From Mycobacterium sp. 852013-51886_SCH5428379 (GTDB lineage: Bacteria > Actinomycetota > Actinomycetes > Mycobacteriales > Mycobacteriaceae): a DNA stretch of 64,000 nucleotides. Positions within the stretch are counted from its first letter, which is position 1. Each line of letters begins with the position of its first letter. Below the pieces are notes generated by a model. That model searched no databases. It was not told where the DNA came from and saw nothing but the letters and a program-made list of their open reading frames with translations. Positions 7,885 to 17,193 of the stretch are shown here, piece after piece. A program made the position numbers and the translations under genes. The stretch is from assembly GCF_001665575.1 (NCBI RefSeq), contig NZ_LZSU01000042.1, positions 186,001 through 250,000 on the forward strand. Direction: 5' to 3'.

Positions 7885-9990
7885 GTGGCACAGAAGGACG
7901 TGTTGACCGACCTGAACAAGGTCCGCAACATCGGCATCATGGCGCACATCGACGCCGGCAAGACGACGACGACCGAACGCATCCTGTTCTACACCGGCGT
8001 CAACTACAAGATCGGTGAGACGCACGACGGTGCCTCGACCACCGACTGGATGGAACAGGAGCAGGAGCGCGGCATCACCATCACCTCGGCCGCGGTGACC
8101 TGCTTCTGGGACAACAACCAGATCAACATCATCGACACCCCCGGCCACGTCGACTTCACCGTCGAGGTCGAGCGCTCGCTGCGTGTGCTCGACGGCGCCG
8201 TTGCCGTCTTCGACGGCAAGGAGGGCGTCGAGCCGCAGTCCGAGCAGGTCTGGCGGCAGGCCGACAAGTACGACGTGCCGCGCATCTGCTTCGTCAACAA
8301 GATGGACAAGCTCGGTGCCGACTTCTACTTCACGGTCCGCACCATCGAAGAAAGGCTGGGTGCGACTCCCCTCGTGATCCAGCTGCCGATCGGTGCCGAG
8401 AACGACTTCGAGGGCATCGTCGACCTGGTCGAGATGAAGGCCAAGGTCTGGCGCGGTGAGACCGCGATGGGCGAGAAGTACGAGGTCGCCGACATCCCCG
8501 CCGACCTGGCAGACAGGGCGCAGGAGTACCGCACCAAGCTGCTCGAGACGGTCGCCGAGACCGACGAGGCACTCCTGGAGAAGTACTTCGGTGGCGAAGA
8601 ACTCACGACCGACGAGATCAAGGGCGCGATCCGCAAGCTCACGGTCAACTCCGAGCTGTACCCGGTGCTGTGCGGCAGCGCGTTCAAGAACAAGGGCGTG
8701 CAGCCCATGCTCGACGCGGTTGTCGACTACCTGCCCTCACCGCTGGACGTCGAGTCCGTGGAAGGACACGTGCCCGGCAAAGAGGACGAGGTCATCACCC
8801 GGAAGCCGTCGGTCGACGAGCCGTTCTCAGCGCTGGCGTTCAAGATCGCTGTACACCCGTTCTTCGGCAAGCTGACCTACGTCCGCGTGTACTCGGGCAC
8901 TGTCGAATCAGGTTCCCAGGTGGTCAACTCGACCAAGGGCAAGAAGGAGCGGCTGGGCAAGCTGTTCCAGATGCACGCCAACAAGGAGAACCCTGTCGAG
9001 CGTGCGTCGGCCGGCCACATCTACGCGGTCATCGGCCTGAAAGACACCACCACCGGCGACACGCTGTGCGATCCGAACCAACAGATCGTGCTGGAGTCGA
9101 TGACCTTCCCCGATCCGGTGATCGAGGTGGCCATCGAGCCCAAGACCAAGAGTGACCAGGAAAAGCTGGGCACGGCGATCCAGAAGCTGGCCGAAGAGGA
9201 CCCCACCTTCAAGGTGCACCTCGATCAGGACACCGGCCAGACCGTCATCGGCGGTATGGGCGAGCTGCACCTGGACATCCTGGTCGACCGGATGCGTCGC
9301 GAGTTCAAGGTCGAGGCCAACGTCGGCAAGCCCCAGGTGGCCTATCGCGAGACCATCAAGCGCGCAGTCGACAAGGTCGAGTTCACCCACAAGAAGCAGA
9401 CGGGCGGCTCGGGCCAGTTCGCGAAGGTGCTCATCGCCCTGGAGCCCTTCCACGGCGAGGACGGCGCGACCTACGAGTTCGAGAACAAGGTCACCGGTGG
9501 CCGCATCCCGCGCGAGTACATCCCGTCGGTGGACGCCGGTGCGCAGGACGCCATGCAGTACGGCGTGCTCGCCGGTTACCCGCTGGTCAACATCAAGGTG
9601 ACGCTGCTCGACGGCGCCTACCACGAGGTCGACTCGTCGGAAATGGCGTTCAAGGTCGCGGGTTCGCAGGCGCTGAAGAAGGCCGCCCAGGCGGCCCAGC
9701 CGGTGATCCTCGAGCCCATCATGGCCGTCGAGGTGACCACACCCGAGGATTACATGGGTGAGGTGATCGGCGATTTGAACTCCCGCCGTGGTCAGATCCA
9801 GGCCATGGAGGAGCGCTCCGGTGCCCGCGTCGTCAAGGCGCAGGTTCCGCTGTCGGAGATGTTCGGCTACGTCGGCGACCTTCGGTCGAAGACCCAGGGC
9901 CGGGCAAACTACTCCATGGTGTTCGACTCGTACGCCGAGGTTCCGGCGAACGTGTCGAAGGAAATCATCGCGAAGGCGACGGGTCAGTAA
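7885..9990 (+). CDS. fusA: Elongation factor G
   Basis: A 701-residue translocase GTPase acting on the ribosome. The G1 motif is AHIDAGKTTTTERI; switch II is DTPGHVDFT and the G4 motif is NKMDK. Domains II to V follow, and a C-terminal YSMVFDSYAEVP segment is typical. The GTG start at 7885 follows AAGAGAAG. Third gene of the str operon, 69 bp after rpsG. Corresponds to Rv0684. A small GC hairpin lies between fusA and tuf, but without a T-run, so readthrough is expected. Confidence 0.98.
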   Translation: MAQKDVLTDLNKVRNIGIMAHIDAGKTTTTERILFYTGVNYKIGETHDGASTTDWMEQEQERGITITSAAVTCFWDNNQINIIDTPGHVDFTVEVERSLRVLDGAVAVFDGKEGVEPQSEQVWRQADKYDVPRICFVNKMDKLGADFYFTVRTIEERLGATPLVIQLPIGAENDFEGIVDLVEMKAKVWRGETAMGEKYEVADIPADLADRAQEYRTKLLETVAETDEALLEKYFGGEELTTDEIKGAIRKLTVNSELYPVLCGSAFKNKGVQPMLDAVVDYLPSPLDVESVEGHVPGKEDEVITRKPSVDEPFSALAFKIAVHPFFGKLTYVRVYSGTVESGSQVVNSTKGKKERLGKLFQMHANKENPVERASAGHIYAVIGLKDTTTGDTLCDPNQQIVLESMTFPDPVIEVAIEPKTKSDQEKLGTAIQKLAEEDPTFKVHLDQDTGQTVIGGMGELHLDILVDRMRREFKVEANVGKPQVAYRETIKRAVDKVEFTHKKQTGGSGQFAKVLIALEPFHGEDGATYEFENKVTGGRIPREYIPSVDAGAQDAMQYGVLAGYPLVNIKVTLLDGAYHEVDSSEMAFKVAGSQALKKAAQAAQPVILEPIMAVEVTTPEDYMGEVIGDLNSRRGQIQAMEERSGARVVKAQVPLSEMFGYVGDLRSKTQGRANYSMVFDSYAEVPANVSKEIIAKATGQ

Positions 9991-10076
9991 CCTGGCCCGG
10001 GCCTTCGGGCCACACAACTGAAAAGACCAAACCTGCTTTGTAAGAAAGCACCAACACAGTCCAGGAGGACACCACA

Positions 10077-11267
10077 GTGGCGAAGGCGAAGTTCGAGCGG
10101 ACGAAGCCGCACGTCAACATCGGGACCATCGGTCACGTTGACCACGGCAAGACCACGCTGACCGCAGCAATCACCAAGGTGCTGCACGACCAGTACCCCG
10201 ATTTGAACGAGTCGCGCGCATTCGACCAGATCGACAATGCGCCCGAGGAGCGTCAGCGCGGTATCACGATCAACATCTCCCACGTGGAGTACCAGACCGA
10301 GAAGCGTCACTACGCGCACGTCGACGCCCCCGGTCACGCTGACTACATCAAGAACATGATCACCGGTGCCGCGCAGATGGACGGCGCCATCCTCGTGGTC
10401 GCCGCCACCGATGGCCCGATGCCCCAGACCCGCGAGCACGTGCTGCTCGCTCGTCAGGTCGGCGTGCCTTACATCCTGGTCGCGCTGAACAAGTCCGACA
10501 TGGTCGACGACGAGGAGCTCCTCGAGCTCGTCGAGATGGAGGTCCGCGAACTGCTGGCCGCCCAGGACTTCGACGAGGACGCCCCCGTCGTCCGCGTCTC
10601 GGCGCTCAAGGCGCTCGAGGGCGACGAGAAGTGGGTCAAGTCGGTTCAGGAGCTCATGGCTGCTGTCGACGAGTCGATCCCGGATCCGGTTCGCGAAACC
10701 GACAAGCCGTTCCTGATGCCCGTCGAGGACGTCTTCACGATCACCGGCCGCGGCACCGTGGTCACCGGTCGTGTGGAGCGCGGCGTGATCAACGTGAACG
10801 AAGAGGTCGAGATCGTCGGCATCCGTCCGGGCGTCACCAAGACCACCGTCACCGGTGTCGAGATGTTCCGCAAGCTGCTCGACCAGGGCCAGGCCGGTGA
10901 CAACGTCGGTCTGCTGGTTCGCGGTATCAAGCGCGAGGACGTCGAGCGTGGCCAGGTCGTGGTCAAGCCCGGCACCACCACCCCGCACACCGAGTTCGAC
11001 GGCAGCGTCTACATCCTGTCGAAGGACGAAGGCGGCCGTCACACGCCGTTCTTCAACAACTACCGCCCGCAGTTCTACTTCCGGACCACGGACGTGACCG
11101 GCGTGGTGACCCTTCCCGAGGGCACCGAGATGGTGATGCCCGGTGACAACACCGACATCTCCGTCAAGCTGATCCAGCCCGTCGCCATGGACGAGGGCCT
11201 GCGGTTCGCGATCCGCGAGGGCGGTCGTACCGTCGGCGCCGGCCGCGTGACCAAGATCAACAAGTAA
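10077..11267 (+). CDS. tuf: Elongation factor Tu
   Basis: A 396-residue EF-Tu, the GTPase that delivers aminoacyl-tRNA to the ribosome. Motifs: GHVDHGKTTLT (G1), DAPGHADYI (G3), NKSDM (G4), and the C-terminal beta-barrel ending GGRTVGAGRVTKI. The GTG start is preceded by a strong CAGGAGG. Last gene of the str operon (Rv0685), followed by a clear intrinsic terminator. Confidence 0.99.
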   Translation: MAKAKFERTKPHVNIGTIGHVDHGKTTLTAAITKVLHDQYPDLNESRAFDQIDNAPEERQRGITINISHVEYQTEKRHYAHVDAPGHADYIKNMITGAAQMDGAILVVAATDGPMPQTREHVLLARQVGVPYILVALNKSDMVDDEELLELVEMEVRELLAAQDFDEDAPVVRVSALKALEGDEKWVKSVQELMAAVDESIPDPVRETDKPFLMPVEDVFTITGRGTVVTGRVERGVINVNEEVEIVGIRPGVTKTTVTGVEMFRKLLDQGQAGDNVGLLVRGIKREDVERGQVVVKPGTTTPHTEFDGSVYILSKDEGGRHTPFFNNYRPQFYFRTTDVTGVVTLPEGTEMVMPGDNTDISVKLIQPVAMDEGLRFAIREGGRTVGAGRVTKINK

Positions 11268-11283
11268 GTTCTCTACGCCGAAG

Positions 11284-11311
11284 CGGCGCTCACCCTCGCG
11301 GGTGGGCGCCG
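11284..11311 (+). terminator. Intrinsic terminator of the str operon
   Basis: A 12-bp stem (11284-11295 with 11300-11311, one G-T pair) closed by a TCGC loop lies 16 bp after the tuf stop and is followed by TTTCGCG. The short T tract is normal for mycobacterial terminators. Confidence 0.8.
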
Positions 11312-11487
11312 TTTCGCGTTGTGCCCCCCGGGTGCGCTTCCCCTTTTCGTCCAAACGAACGTTTCGGCGCAGAAGTGCGAGTGGATGCCGCCATTGCGTA
11401 TCTCGGCGCGCAGCGGGTAACGCGGCCTGCCGTCGAGGCGATGAACATGGCAGTGGCCGTGTCACGGCCGAGAGAGGGTCGGGGTTC

Positions 11488-12306
11488 GTGTTTCGTCGTA
11501 TTGCCGTGCTGGCCGGCGCCATCGCCGTGGCCGGATCCGCACTTGTCACCGCCGGTACTGCCGCAGCGCAGCCGGCCTGCCCGGATCTGCACTGGATCGG
11601 CGCCGCCGGTTCGGGGGAGCGGGGCGCCGAGGTGACGATGAACGACGGGATGGGCCGCGTCGTCTTCAACTCGATGCAGGACCTGCATCAGTTGGTCCAG
11701 CGCGACGGCCGCACCATGACCGCCGAAGCCGTGAACTACCCCGCCACTCCCGTGCCTGCCGACGACAGCATCCTGGGCTGGGCCGGCTTCATCAACAGCG
11801 TGGACGCCGGCACCGCAGCGCTCAACGCGCAGTATGCCGCGTTCGTCCAGCGCTGCCCCTCGAGCAAGGTGGTGCTCGCCGGCTATTCGCAGGGCGCGAT
11901 GGTGGTGCACCGCAATCTGCAGGCGTTCTCCCAGAGCCCGAACCTGGCCGCCGCGCTGCTGGTCGCCGACGGCGACCGGCTGCCGACCGACGCCACCTAC
12001 AACCTGGGTTCGGTGACCTCGGTGCCCGGCGCCGGTAAGGGCGTCGCACAGGACTGGCCGATCCTCGCCCATGCGCCCGCGCCGCTGCCGTTGGACGTCG
12101 CGGCACGCACCGTGAGCGTGTGCGACCTCGGCGACGCCGTCTGCGATTACGACCCGGAGGCCGAGGACGCGATGAACCCGACGGCCGTGGCCATCCACAC
12201 CAGCTACGCCCGGTCCGCCGCCGGTGGCTACCGGTGGACCGCACCGCTCTACCAGCTGATCGGCGCCGCGCCCACCGCCAACCAGGTGAGCGCCGCCGCC
12301 GGCTGA
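11488..12306 (+). CDS. Cutinase-family secreted esterase/lipase
   Basis: A 272-residue alpha/beta hydrolase of the cutinase family (mycobacterial Culp type), predicted to be exported. I chose the GTG at 11488 because it follows AGAGAGGG and gives a clean signal peptide, RRIAVLAGAIAVAGSALVTA, with cleavage near AAAQPA. An upstream in-frame start at 11302 would add 62 residues that do not look coding. The nucleophile motif is GYSQGAMV. The Asp and His are likely in CDLGDAVCDYD and VAIHTSYA. Cysteines at CPDLHW/QRCPSS and CDLGDAVC fit the two cutinase disulfides. Likely substrates are cell-wall or host lipid esters. It follows tuf but has its own spacing after a terminator. Confidence 0.82.
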   Translation: MFRRIAVLAGAIAVAGSALVTAGTAAAQPACPDLHWIGAAGSGERGAEVTMNDGMGRVVFNSMQDLHQLVQRDGRTMTAEAVNYPATPVPADDSILGWAGFINSVDAGTAALNAQYAAFVQRCPSSKVVLAGYSQGAMVVHRNLQAFSQSPNLAAALLVADGDRLPTDATYNLGSVTSVPGAGKGVAQDWPILAHAPAPLPLDVAARTVSVCDLGDAVCDYDPEAEDAMNPTAVAIHTSYARSAAGGYRWTAPLYQLIGAAPTANQVSAAAG

Positions 12307-12374
12307 AGTACCCCGCTCGTGGTCCGCGATGGCGTTACGCTGAGTGCGCCGTCGCGAACGACAGGAGCACCGCC

Positions 12375-13205
12375 ATGTCCACAGTCTGGCGCTACATCCG
12401 CATCCAGGCCTATGTGTTGCTGTGCGGCATCGTCGGCCCTATCTTCCTCGGTATCTACTTCGCCACCGGCGCCGACCCGATGATGAAGTGGATGTTCTGG
12501 TGGGGGCTCGTGATCACCGCGGCCGACGTGCTGATCGCGCTGGCGATGACCGCCTACGGGTCACATGCGGAAGCCAGGAAGACAGAACTCGAAGCCCGCG
12601 GCGTCCTGGCCCTGGCGCAGGTCACCACCATCCACGAGACGGGCACCCGCATCAACGACCAGCCGCTGGTGAAGCTCGACCTCCAGATCAGCGGTCCCGG
12701 CCTGACCCCGTTCGCCGCGCAGGACCGGGTGGTGGCCTCGATCTCGCGGCTACCGATGATCACCAGCCGCAGACTCGTCGCGCTGGTCGACCCGTCCACC
12801 AATGAATTCCAGATCGACTGGGAGAGAAGCGGACTCGTCAGTGGCGTGATGCCGGCAACGTTCACCGTCGCGGAGGACGGCCAGACCTACGATCTGACCG
12901 GGCAGGCCGCTCCGCTGCTGGAGATCCTGCACATCCTCAAAGCGCACGGCATCGGGATGAACAACATGATCGATCTGCGGGCCAATCCTGGTGCGCGCGA
13001 ACAGGTTCAGGCCGTGGTGCGGCACGCCGCCCACAACCACATGCCCGCGCAGACCGCGCCCGCATCCCCGATGCCCCCGATGCCCGCACCCCCTCCACCC
13101 ACGGCCGCGCAGCGGCTGCAGGAGCTGGAGACCTTGCGCGCCACCGGCGCCATCACCGACGAGGAGTACGCCGCCAAACGGCGTGAGATCATCGACGCGC
13201 TCTGA
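12375..13205 (+). CDS. Membrane protein with C-terminal SHOCT domain
   Basis: A 276-residue protein. Start ATG at 12375 follows ACAGGAG. Two N-terminal membrane segments (about residues 9-31 and 38-60) precede a cytoplasmic region containing a beta-rich domain (VLALAQVTTIHETGTRIND onward). Then comes a Pro/Met-rich linker and a C-terminal SHOCT helix pair (LQELETLRATGAITDEEYAA). SHOCT tails are short oligomerisation elements found on many bacterial membrane proteins. Function unknown. The stop is convergent with, and 16 bp from, the universal stress protein gene. Confidence 0.7.
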   Translation: MSTVWRYIRIQAYVLLCGIVGPIFLGIYFATGADPMMKWMFWWGLVITAADVLIALAMTAYGSHAEARKTELEARGVLALAQVTTIHETGTRINDQPLVKLDLQISGPGLTPFAAQDRVVASISRLPMITSRRLVALVDPSTNEFQIDWERSGLVSGVMPATFTVAEDGQTYDLTGQAAPLLEILHILKAHGIGMNNMIDLRANPGAREQVQAVVRHAAHNHMPAQTAPASPMPPMPAPPPPTAAQRLQELETLRATGAITDEEYAAKRREIIDAL

Positions 13206-13221
13206 GGTCCTTACGCGCGGA

Positions 13222-14058
13222 CTACGGGCCGGGTACCACCAGCACCGGCCGGTGCGCCGTTTGCAGCGTCGCCTTGGCGACACTGCCGAGCAACGCCTGA
13301 CGCACGGCCGAACGTCCGCGAGACCCGACGACGACCGCCGCGGCACGCCGGTGCGCGGCCGTCCCGGCGAGTGCCTCGGCCGTGGCCTTCGGCGAACTGC
13401 CCTGCGACGGCGCGATCTGCTCGACGACGACACCCTCGGTCGCGGCTGTCTCCGCGTGACCGTCGCCGACGGTCACCACGACGATCTCGCGGCCCGTGAA
13501 GACGTGTTGCGCCGCTGCGAGCGCCGCGTGCGCGCCTGCCGAACCGTCCGACCCGACGATCACCGGGCCGGCGGCCAGCGCCTCGTACTCGTCGGCGAGC
13601 AGCGCCGGCGGTACCACCAGCGTCGGACGTGACGCGTAGTGCACGGCGGTGTCGGAGACGCTGCCGAACATCGCCTGCGCACCGCCCAGCCCGCGCGATC
13701 CGACCAGCACCACGTCCGCGCCGACCTGCTCGGCGAGCTGCGCGAGCACCAGACCCTCACCGCCCCAGGACCGTTTCACCAACGGCTCCGCGTCGAGACC
13801 CGCGGCACGGGCCAGCGTGGTTCCGTTCGCGGCGATCCGCTGGGCCTCGCGCTCACCCTCGGCCTCGGTGCGCTCCACCAGGTCTCCGGCGCTGCGGGCG
13901 GTGGCGCGCAGCCGGCGACGCAGCGCCTCGCTGGCGAAGGGCGGCGTCCACAGTTGGGTCACCCAGGCGTGGGCCTGCGGGAGCAGTTGTGCGCCGACGT
14001 CGATCGCTGCCGTCGCAGCGGGTGAGCCGTCGTATCCGATGATCACGCCGAGCGGCAT
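13222..14058 (-). CDS. Tandem-domain universal stress protein
   Basis: A 278-residue protein with two USP domains in tandem (about residues 1-140 and 150-278). Each ends with the ATP-binding signature: VLVGSRGLGG...FGSVSD in the first and VVVGSRGRSA...LGSVAK in the second. The start at 14058 (MPLGVIIGYDGSP) follows AAGGGGAC; an upstream in-frame Met would add 20 unlikely residues. Double-domain USPs in mycobacteria often bind ATP and respond to hypoxia or nitrosative stress. It diverges from the SDR gene. Confidence 0.85.
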   Translation of the reverse strand: MPLGVIIGYDGSPAATAAIDVGAQLLPQAHAWVTQLWTPPFASEALRRRLRATARSAGDLVERTEAEGEREAQRIAANGTTLARAAGLDAEPLVKRSWGGEGLVLAQLAEQVGADVVLVGSRGLGGAQAMFGSVSDTAVHYASRPTLVVPPALLADEYEALAAGPVIVGSDGSAGAHAALAAAQHVFTGREIVVVTVGDGHAETAATEGVVVEQIAPSQGSSPKATAEALAGTAAHRRAAAVVVGSRGRSAVRQALLGSVAKATLQTAHRPVLVVPGP

Positions 14059-14137
14059 GCTGTCCCCTTCGATCGATTGCTGCCGATCGTATGCGTCCGC
14101 GCCGGGGGCGGCCAGCACCGTCCGGTCCCCCCGTTGC

Positions 14138-14151
14138 TAGAACACGTTTCA
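14138..14151. promoter_or_regulatory. KstR-like operator upstream of the SDR gene
   Basis: TAGAACACGTTTCA fits the TNNAACNNGTTNNA consensus reported for the mycobacterial cholesterol-catabolism repressor KstR. It lies 44 bp before the SDR start, in the interval divergent from the stress protein gene, a suitable operator position. It is a single short site, so chance cannot be excluded. Confidence 0.5.
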
Positions 14152-14194
14152 GTTCGGCTGTTAGCCTGTCCGCAGTTCGTCGAAAGGAGCAGCG

Positions 14195-15049
14195 GTGACA
14201 TCGGTTGAGGGTCCGTTGGAAGGCCGAGTGGCATTCATCACCGGCGCCGCTCGAGGTCAGGGCCGCGCCCATGCGGTGCGGTTGGCCGCCGACGGCGCCG
14301 ACATCATCGCGATCGACATCTGCCGCCCGGTGTCGGACACGATCACCTATCCGGCGCCCACATCGGAGGACCTCGCCGAGACCGTGCGCGCCGTCGAGGC
14401 GACCGGACGCAAGGTGCTGGCCCGTGAGGTCGACATCCGCGATCTGGCGGCGCTGCAGCAGGTGGTCGCCGACGGCGTCGAACAGTTCGGCCGGCTGGAC
14501 ATCGTGGTTGCCAACGCCGGTGTGCTGAGCTGGAGCCGGCTGTGGGAGATGTCGGAAGACCAGTGGAACACCGTCATCGACGTCAACCTCAACGGCACCT
14601 GGAAGACCGTCCGCGCCGCCGTCCCGGCGATGATCGAGGCGGGCAACGGCGGGTCGATCATCATCGTCAGCTCGTCGGCGGGGCTCAAGGCCACCCCGGG
14701 CAACGGGCACTACTCGGCGTCCAAGCACGGCCTGACGGCACTGACCAACTCCCTGGCGCTCGAGGCGGGCGAGTTCGGTATCCGGGTCAACTCGATCCAC
14801 CCCTACTCGATCGACACCCCGATGGTCGAGAAGGACGCGATGATGGAGATCTTCTCCAAGCATCCGACGTTCCTGCACAGCTTCGGGCCGATGCCGTACA
14901 AAGCCGTTGCGCGGGAAGGCAATGCCGGACTCAACGATTTCATGGCCCCCGAAGAGGTCGCCGACGTGGTCGCCTGGTTGGCCGGCGATGGGTCTGCCAC
15001 CATTTCGGGATCGCAGATCGCCGTCGACCGCGGGACGATGAAGTACTAG
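14195..15049 (+). CDS. Mycofactocin-type NAD(P)-dependent short-chain dehydrogenase
   Basis: A 284-residue SDR. Cofactor motif TGAARGQGRAHAVRLA (GxxxGxG variant), NAG motif VVANAGVLS, catalytic Ser in IIVSSSAGLK and YSASK. The insertion after strand 2 (PVSDTITYPAPTSEDLAETV) and the C-terminal SGSQIAVDRG are hallmarks of the mycofactocin-coupled SDR subfamily, whose bound nicotinamide is thought not to exchange freely but to be recycled through mycofactocin. Corresponds to Rv0687. GTG start after AAAGGAGC. The substrate is probably an alcohol or hydroxysteroid (inference). The stop shares a CTAG with the convergent rocD. Confidence 0.85.
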   Translation: MTSVEGPLEGRVAFITGAARGQGRAHAVRLAADGADIIAIDICRPVSDTITYPAPTSEDLAETVRAVEATGRKVLAREVDIRDLAALQQVVADGVEQFGRLDIVVANAGVLSWSRLWEMSEDQWNTVIDVNLNGTWKTVRAAVPAMIEAGNGGSIIIVSSSAGLKATPGNGHYSASKHGLTALTNSLALEAGEFGIRVNSIHPYSIDTPMVEKDAMMEIFSKHPTFLHSFGPMPYKAVAREGNAGLNDFMAPEEVADVVAWLAGDGSATISGSQIAVDRGTMKY

Positions 15050-16266
15050 TCCGTCAGGACGTCGGCCAACTGCTTTACCGCCCAGTCGATCTCGGCTGAG
15101 GTGACGACGATGGGCGGAGCGAAGCGGAGCGTCGAACCGTGCGTGTCCTTGACCAGCACACCTCGTTCGGCGAGCGCCAGCGAGATCTGCTTACCGGTGC
15201 CGAGGCGGGGTTCGACGTCCACCCCGGCCCACAGTCCCCGGCCCCGCACGGCCAGCACCCCGTGTCCGATCAACGCCGAGAGTCGGTCGTGGAGGTGTGC
15301 ACCGAGTTCTGTTGCTGCCGTCTGGTATTCACCGGTGCGGAGCAGGTCGATAACGGTGCTGCCCACGGCGGCGGCCAAGGGGTTGCCGCCGAAGGTCGAC
15401 CCGTGTTCTCCGGGATGCAGCACGCCCAGGACGTCGCGGTCGGCGACCACCGCCGACAGCGGGATGACCCCGCCGCCGAGCGCCTTGCCGAGCAGATAGA
15501 CGTCGGGCACCACGCCCCAGTGATCGCACGCGAACGTGCGTCCGGTCCGAGCCAGTCCGGACTGGATCTCGTCGGCGATCATCAGCACACCGCGTTCGGT
15601 GCACACGGCCCGCACCCGCGGGAGATAGTCGTCGGGCGGCACGATGATGCCGGCCTCACCCTGGATCGGTTCGAGCAGCACGGCCACGGTGTGCTCGTCG
15701 ATCGCGGCGGCCAGCGCCTGGGAATCGCCGAACGGCACGGACCGGAAGCCGGGGGTGTACGGGCCGAATCCGCGGCGTGCGGTGTCGTCGTCGGAGAAGC
15801 TGACGATGGTGGTGGTGCGGCCGTGGAAGTTGTTGCGCGCCACGATGATGTTGGCCTGTCCGGCCGGCACGCCCTTGACGTCGGTACCCCATTTGCGGGC
15901 CACCTTGATGGCGCTTTCCACCGCCTCGGCGCCGCTGTTCATCGGCAGCACCATGTCCTTGGCGCACAGATCGGCCAGCGCGGCGCAGAACGGCGCGAGG
16001 CGATCGGAGTGGAACGCCCGGCTCACCAGCGTCACGGCGTCGAGCTGGGCGTGCGCCGCCGCGACGATGCGCGGATGGCGATGACCGAAGTTGACCGCCG
16101 AGTACGCGGCCAGGCAGTCGAGGTAGCGCCTGCCCTCGACGTCGGTGATCCAGGCGCCTTCGGCGGTGGCGGCCACCACCGGCAGCGGGGAGTAGTTGTG
16201 GGCGACATGGCGTGCGTCGGCGGCGATCACCGCGTCGGTCAGGCGGGCGTGGTCGAGCATGGTCAC
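15046..16266 (-). CDS. rocD: Ornithine aminotransferase
   Basis: A 406-residue PLP-dependent class III aminotransferase, converting ornithine and 2-oxoglutarate to glutamate-5-semialdehyde and glutamate. Motifs: NSGAEAVESAIKVARKWG, the Asp of MIADEIQSGLARTG, and the PLP Lys in YLLGKALGGG. The GTG at 16266 overlaps the upstream stop as GTGA and has GGAGGTG at good distance; ATG at 16260 is the alternative. It forms an operon with the amidinotransferase-fold gene. In M. tuberculosis the related set is Rv2321c-Rv2323c at a different locus, where rocD is split in two; here it is one intact gene. Confidence 0.9.
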   Translation of the reverse strand: MTMLDHARLTDAVIAADARHVAHNYSPLPVVAATAEGAWITDVEGRRYLDCLAAYSAVNFGHRHPRIVAAAHAQLDAVTLVSRAFHSDRLAPFCAALADLCAKDMVLPMNSGAEAVESAIKVARKWGTDVKGVPAGQANIIVARNNFHGRTTTIVSFSDDDTARRGFGPYTPGFRSVPFGDSQALAAAIDEHTVAVLLEPIQGEAGIIVPPDDYLPRVRAVCTERGVLMIADEIQSGLARTGRTFACDHWGVVPDVYLLGKALGGGVIPLSAVVADRDVLGVLHPGEHGSTFGGNPLAAAVGSTVIDLLRTGEYQTAATELGAHLHDRLSALIGHGVLAVRGRGLWAGVDVEPRLGTGKQISLALAERGVLVKDTHGSTLRFAPPIVVTSAEIDWAVKQLADVLTD

Positions 16267-17081
16267 AGATGCACCTCCAGCGTGCAGCATTTGACGGAAC
16301 CGCCGCCCTTGAGCAGTTCGGACAGTTCGACGCCGACCGGAACGAAACCGGCAGCGTGCAGCTGTTCGGCGAAACCGGCCGCCGCGGTGGGCAGGACGAC
16401 GTGGCGGCCGTCGGAGACGGCATTGAGTCCGAACGCGATCGCGTCGGCGTCGGCCACCTCGAGGGCGTCGGGGAACAGTACGCGCAGCCGGTTACGGGAG
16501 GTCGCGGTGAACGCCGGCGGGTAGAACGCGATCGTCGTGTCGTCGAGAACGGCCAGGGCGGTGTCGAGATGGTAGAAGCGCGGATCGATCAGTTCCAGGC
16601 TGATCACGGGCATCCCTGTCAGCGCGGCGATCTCGTCGTGCGCCCGGCGGTCGGTCCGAAACCCGTACCCCGCCAACAGAATGTGGCCCGCGACCAGTAG
16701 ATCGCCCTGCCCTTCGTTGACGTGGCGCGTGGTCACCGGCTGGTAGCCGTGTCGGCTCATCCACTCCGCGTAGGCGTCCGCCTCGGCGGCGCGCTGCGGA
16801 TAGGCGAACCGCGCGACGACGGCGGCGTCGCCGACGATCAGCGCGCCGTTGGCGGCGTAGACCATGTCGGGCAGCCCCTCGACCGGCTCCACCAGTTCGA
16901 CGGTGTGGCCGAGTTCCTTGTAGGTGCGGCGCAGGGTCTCCCACTGGTCGAGGGCGACGTGCGGGTCGACCGTCGCCGACGGGTCCATCCAGGGGTTGAT
17001 CGCATAGTCGACGGCGAAGAAGGTCGGCGCGGTCATGACGTAGTGGCGAGGGCGGGCGGTTCGGGTGACGCGAATCGTCAT
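16263..17081 (-). CDS. Amidinotransferase/DDAH-fold hydrolase, probable arginine catabolism
   Basis: A 272-residue guanidino-group-modifying enzyme (dimethylargininase / arginine deiminase fold), resembling Rv2323c. The catalytic His is likely in FYHLDTALAVL and the catalytic Cys in the C-terminal GGGSVKCCTLEV. An Asp/Asn substrate-binding segment LVEPVEGLPDMVYAANGAL lies in the N-terminal third. It probably hydrolyses arginine or methylarginine, giving citrulline or ornithine for RocD (inference). Start ATG at 17081 opposes the AsnC regulator across a 112-bp intergenic region. Its stop overlaps the rocD start. Confidence 0.8.
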   Translation of the reverse strand: MTIRVTRTARPRHYVMTAPTFFAVDYAINPWMDPSATVDPHVALDQWETLRRTYKELGHTVELVEPVEGLPDMVYAANGALIVGDAAVVARFAYPQRAAEADAYAEWMSRHGYQPVTTRHVNEGQGDLLVAGHILLAGYGFRTDRRAHDEIAALTGMPVISLELIDPRFYHLDTALAVLDDTTIAFYPPAFTATSRNRLRVLFPDALEVADADAIAFGLNAVSDGRHVVLPTAAAGFAEQLHAAGFVPVGVELSELLKGGGSVKCCTLEVHL

Positions 17082-17193
17082 GGATCGACCATAGGAATCG
17101 GCCTCGATGCAATCAATCGCTGTCTGTTGCTTGTCTATGCTCGATCTATTGCGCGAAGAACCCCGTTTCAGCGCTTTATTGCACGAGGTGATC

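Noticed and set aside
9991..10020. Hairpin between fusA and tuf as a terminator
   Set aside because: The stem is short, no T-run follows, and tuf has its own ribosome-binding site in the same operon; readthrough is more likely.
7318..11669. Long minus-strand open frames opposite fusA and tuf (up to 561 codons)
   Set aside because: They mirror highly expressed genes with strong GC third-position bias. Their translations are low-complexity His/Val/Asp/Gly-rich and resemble no family.
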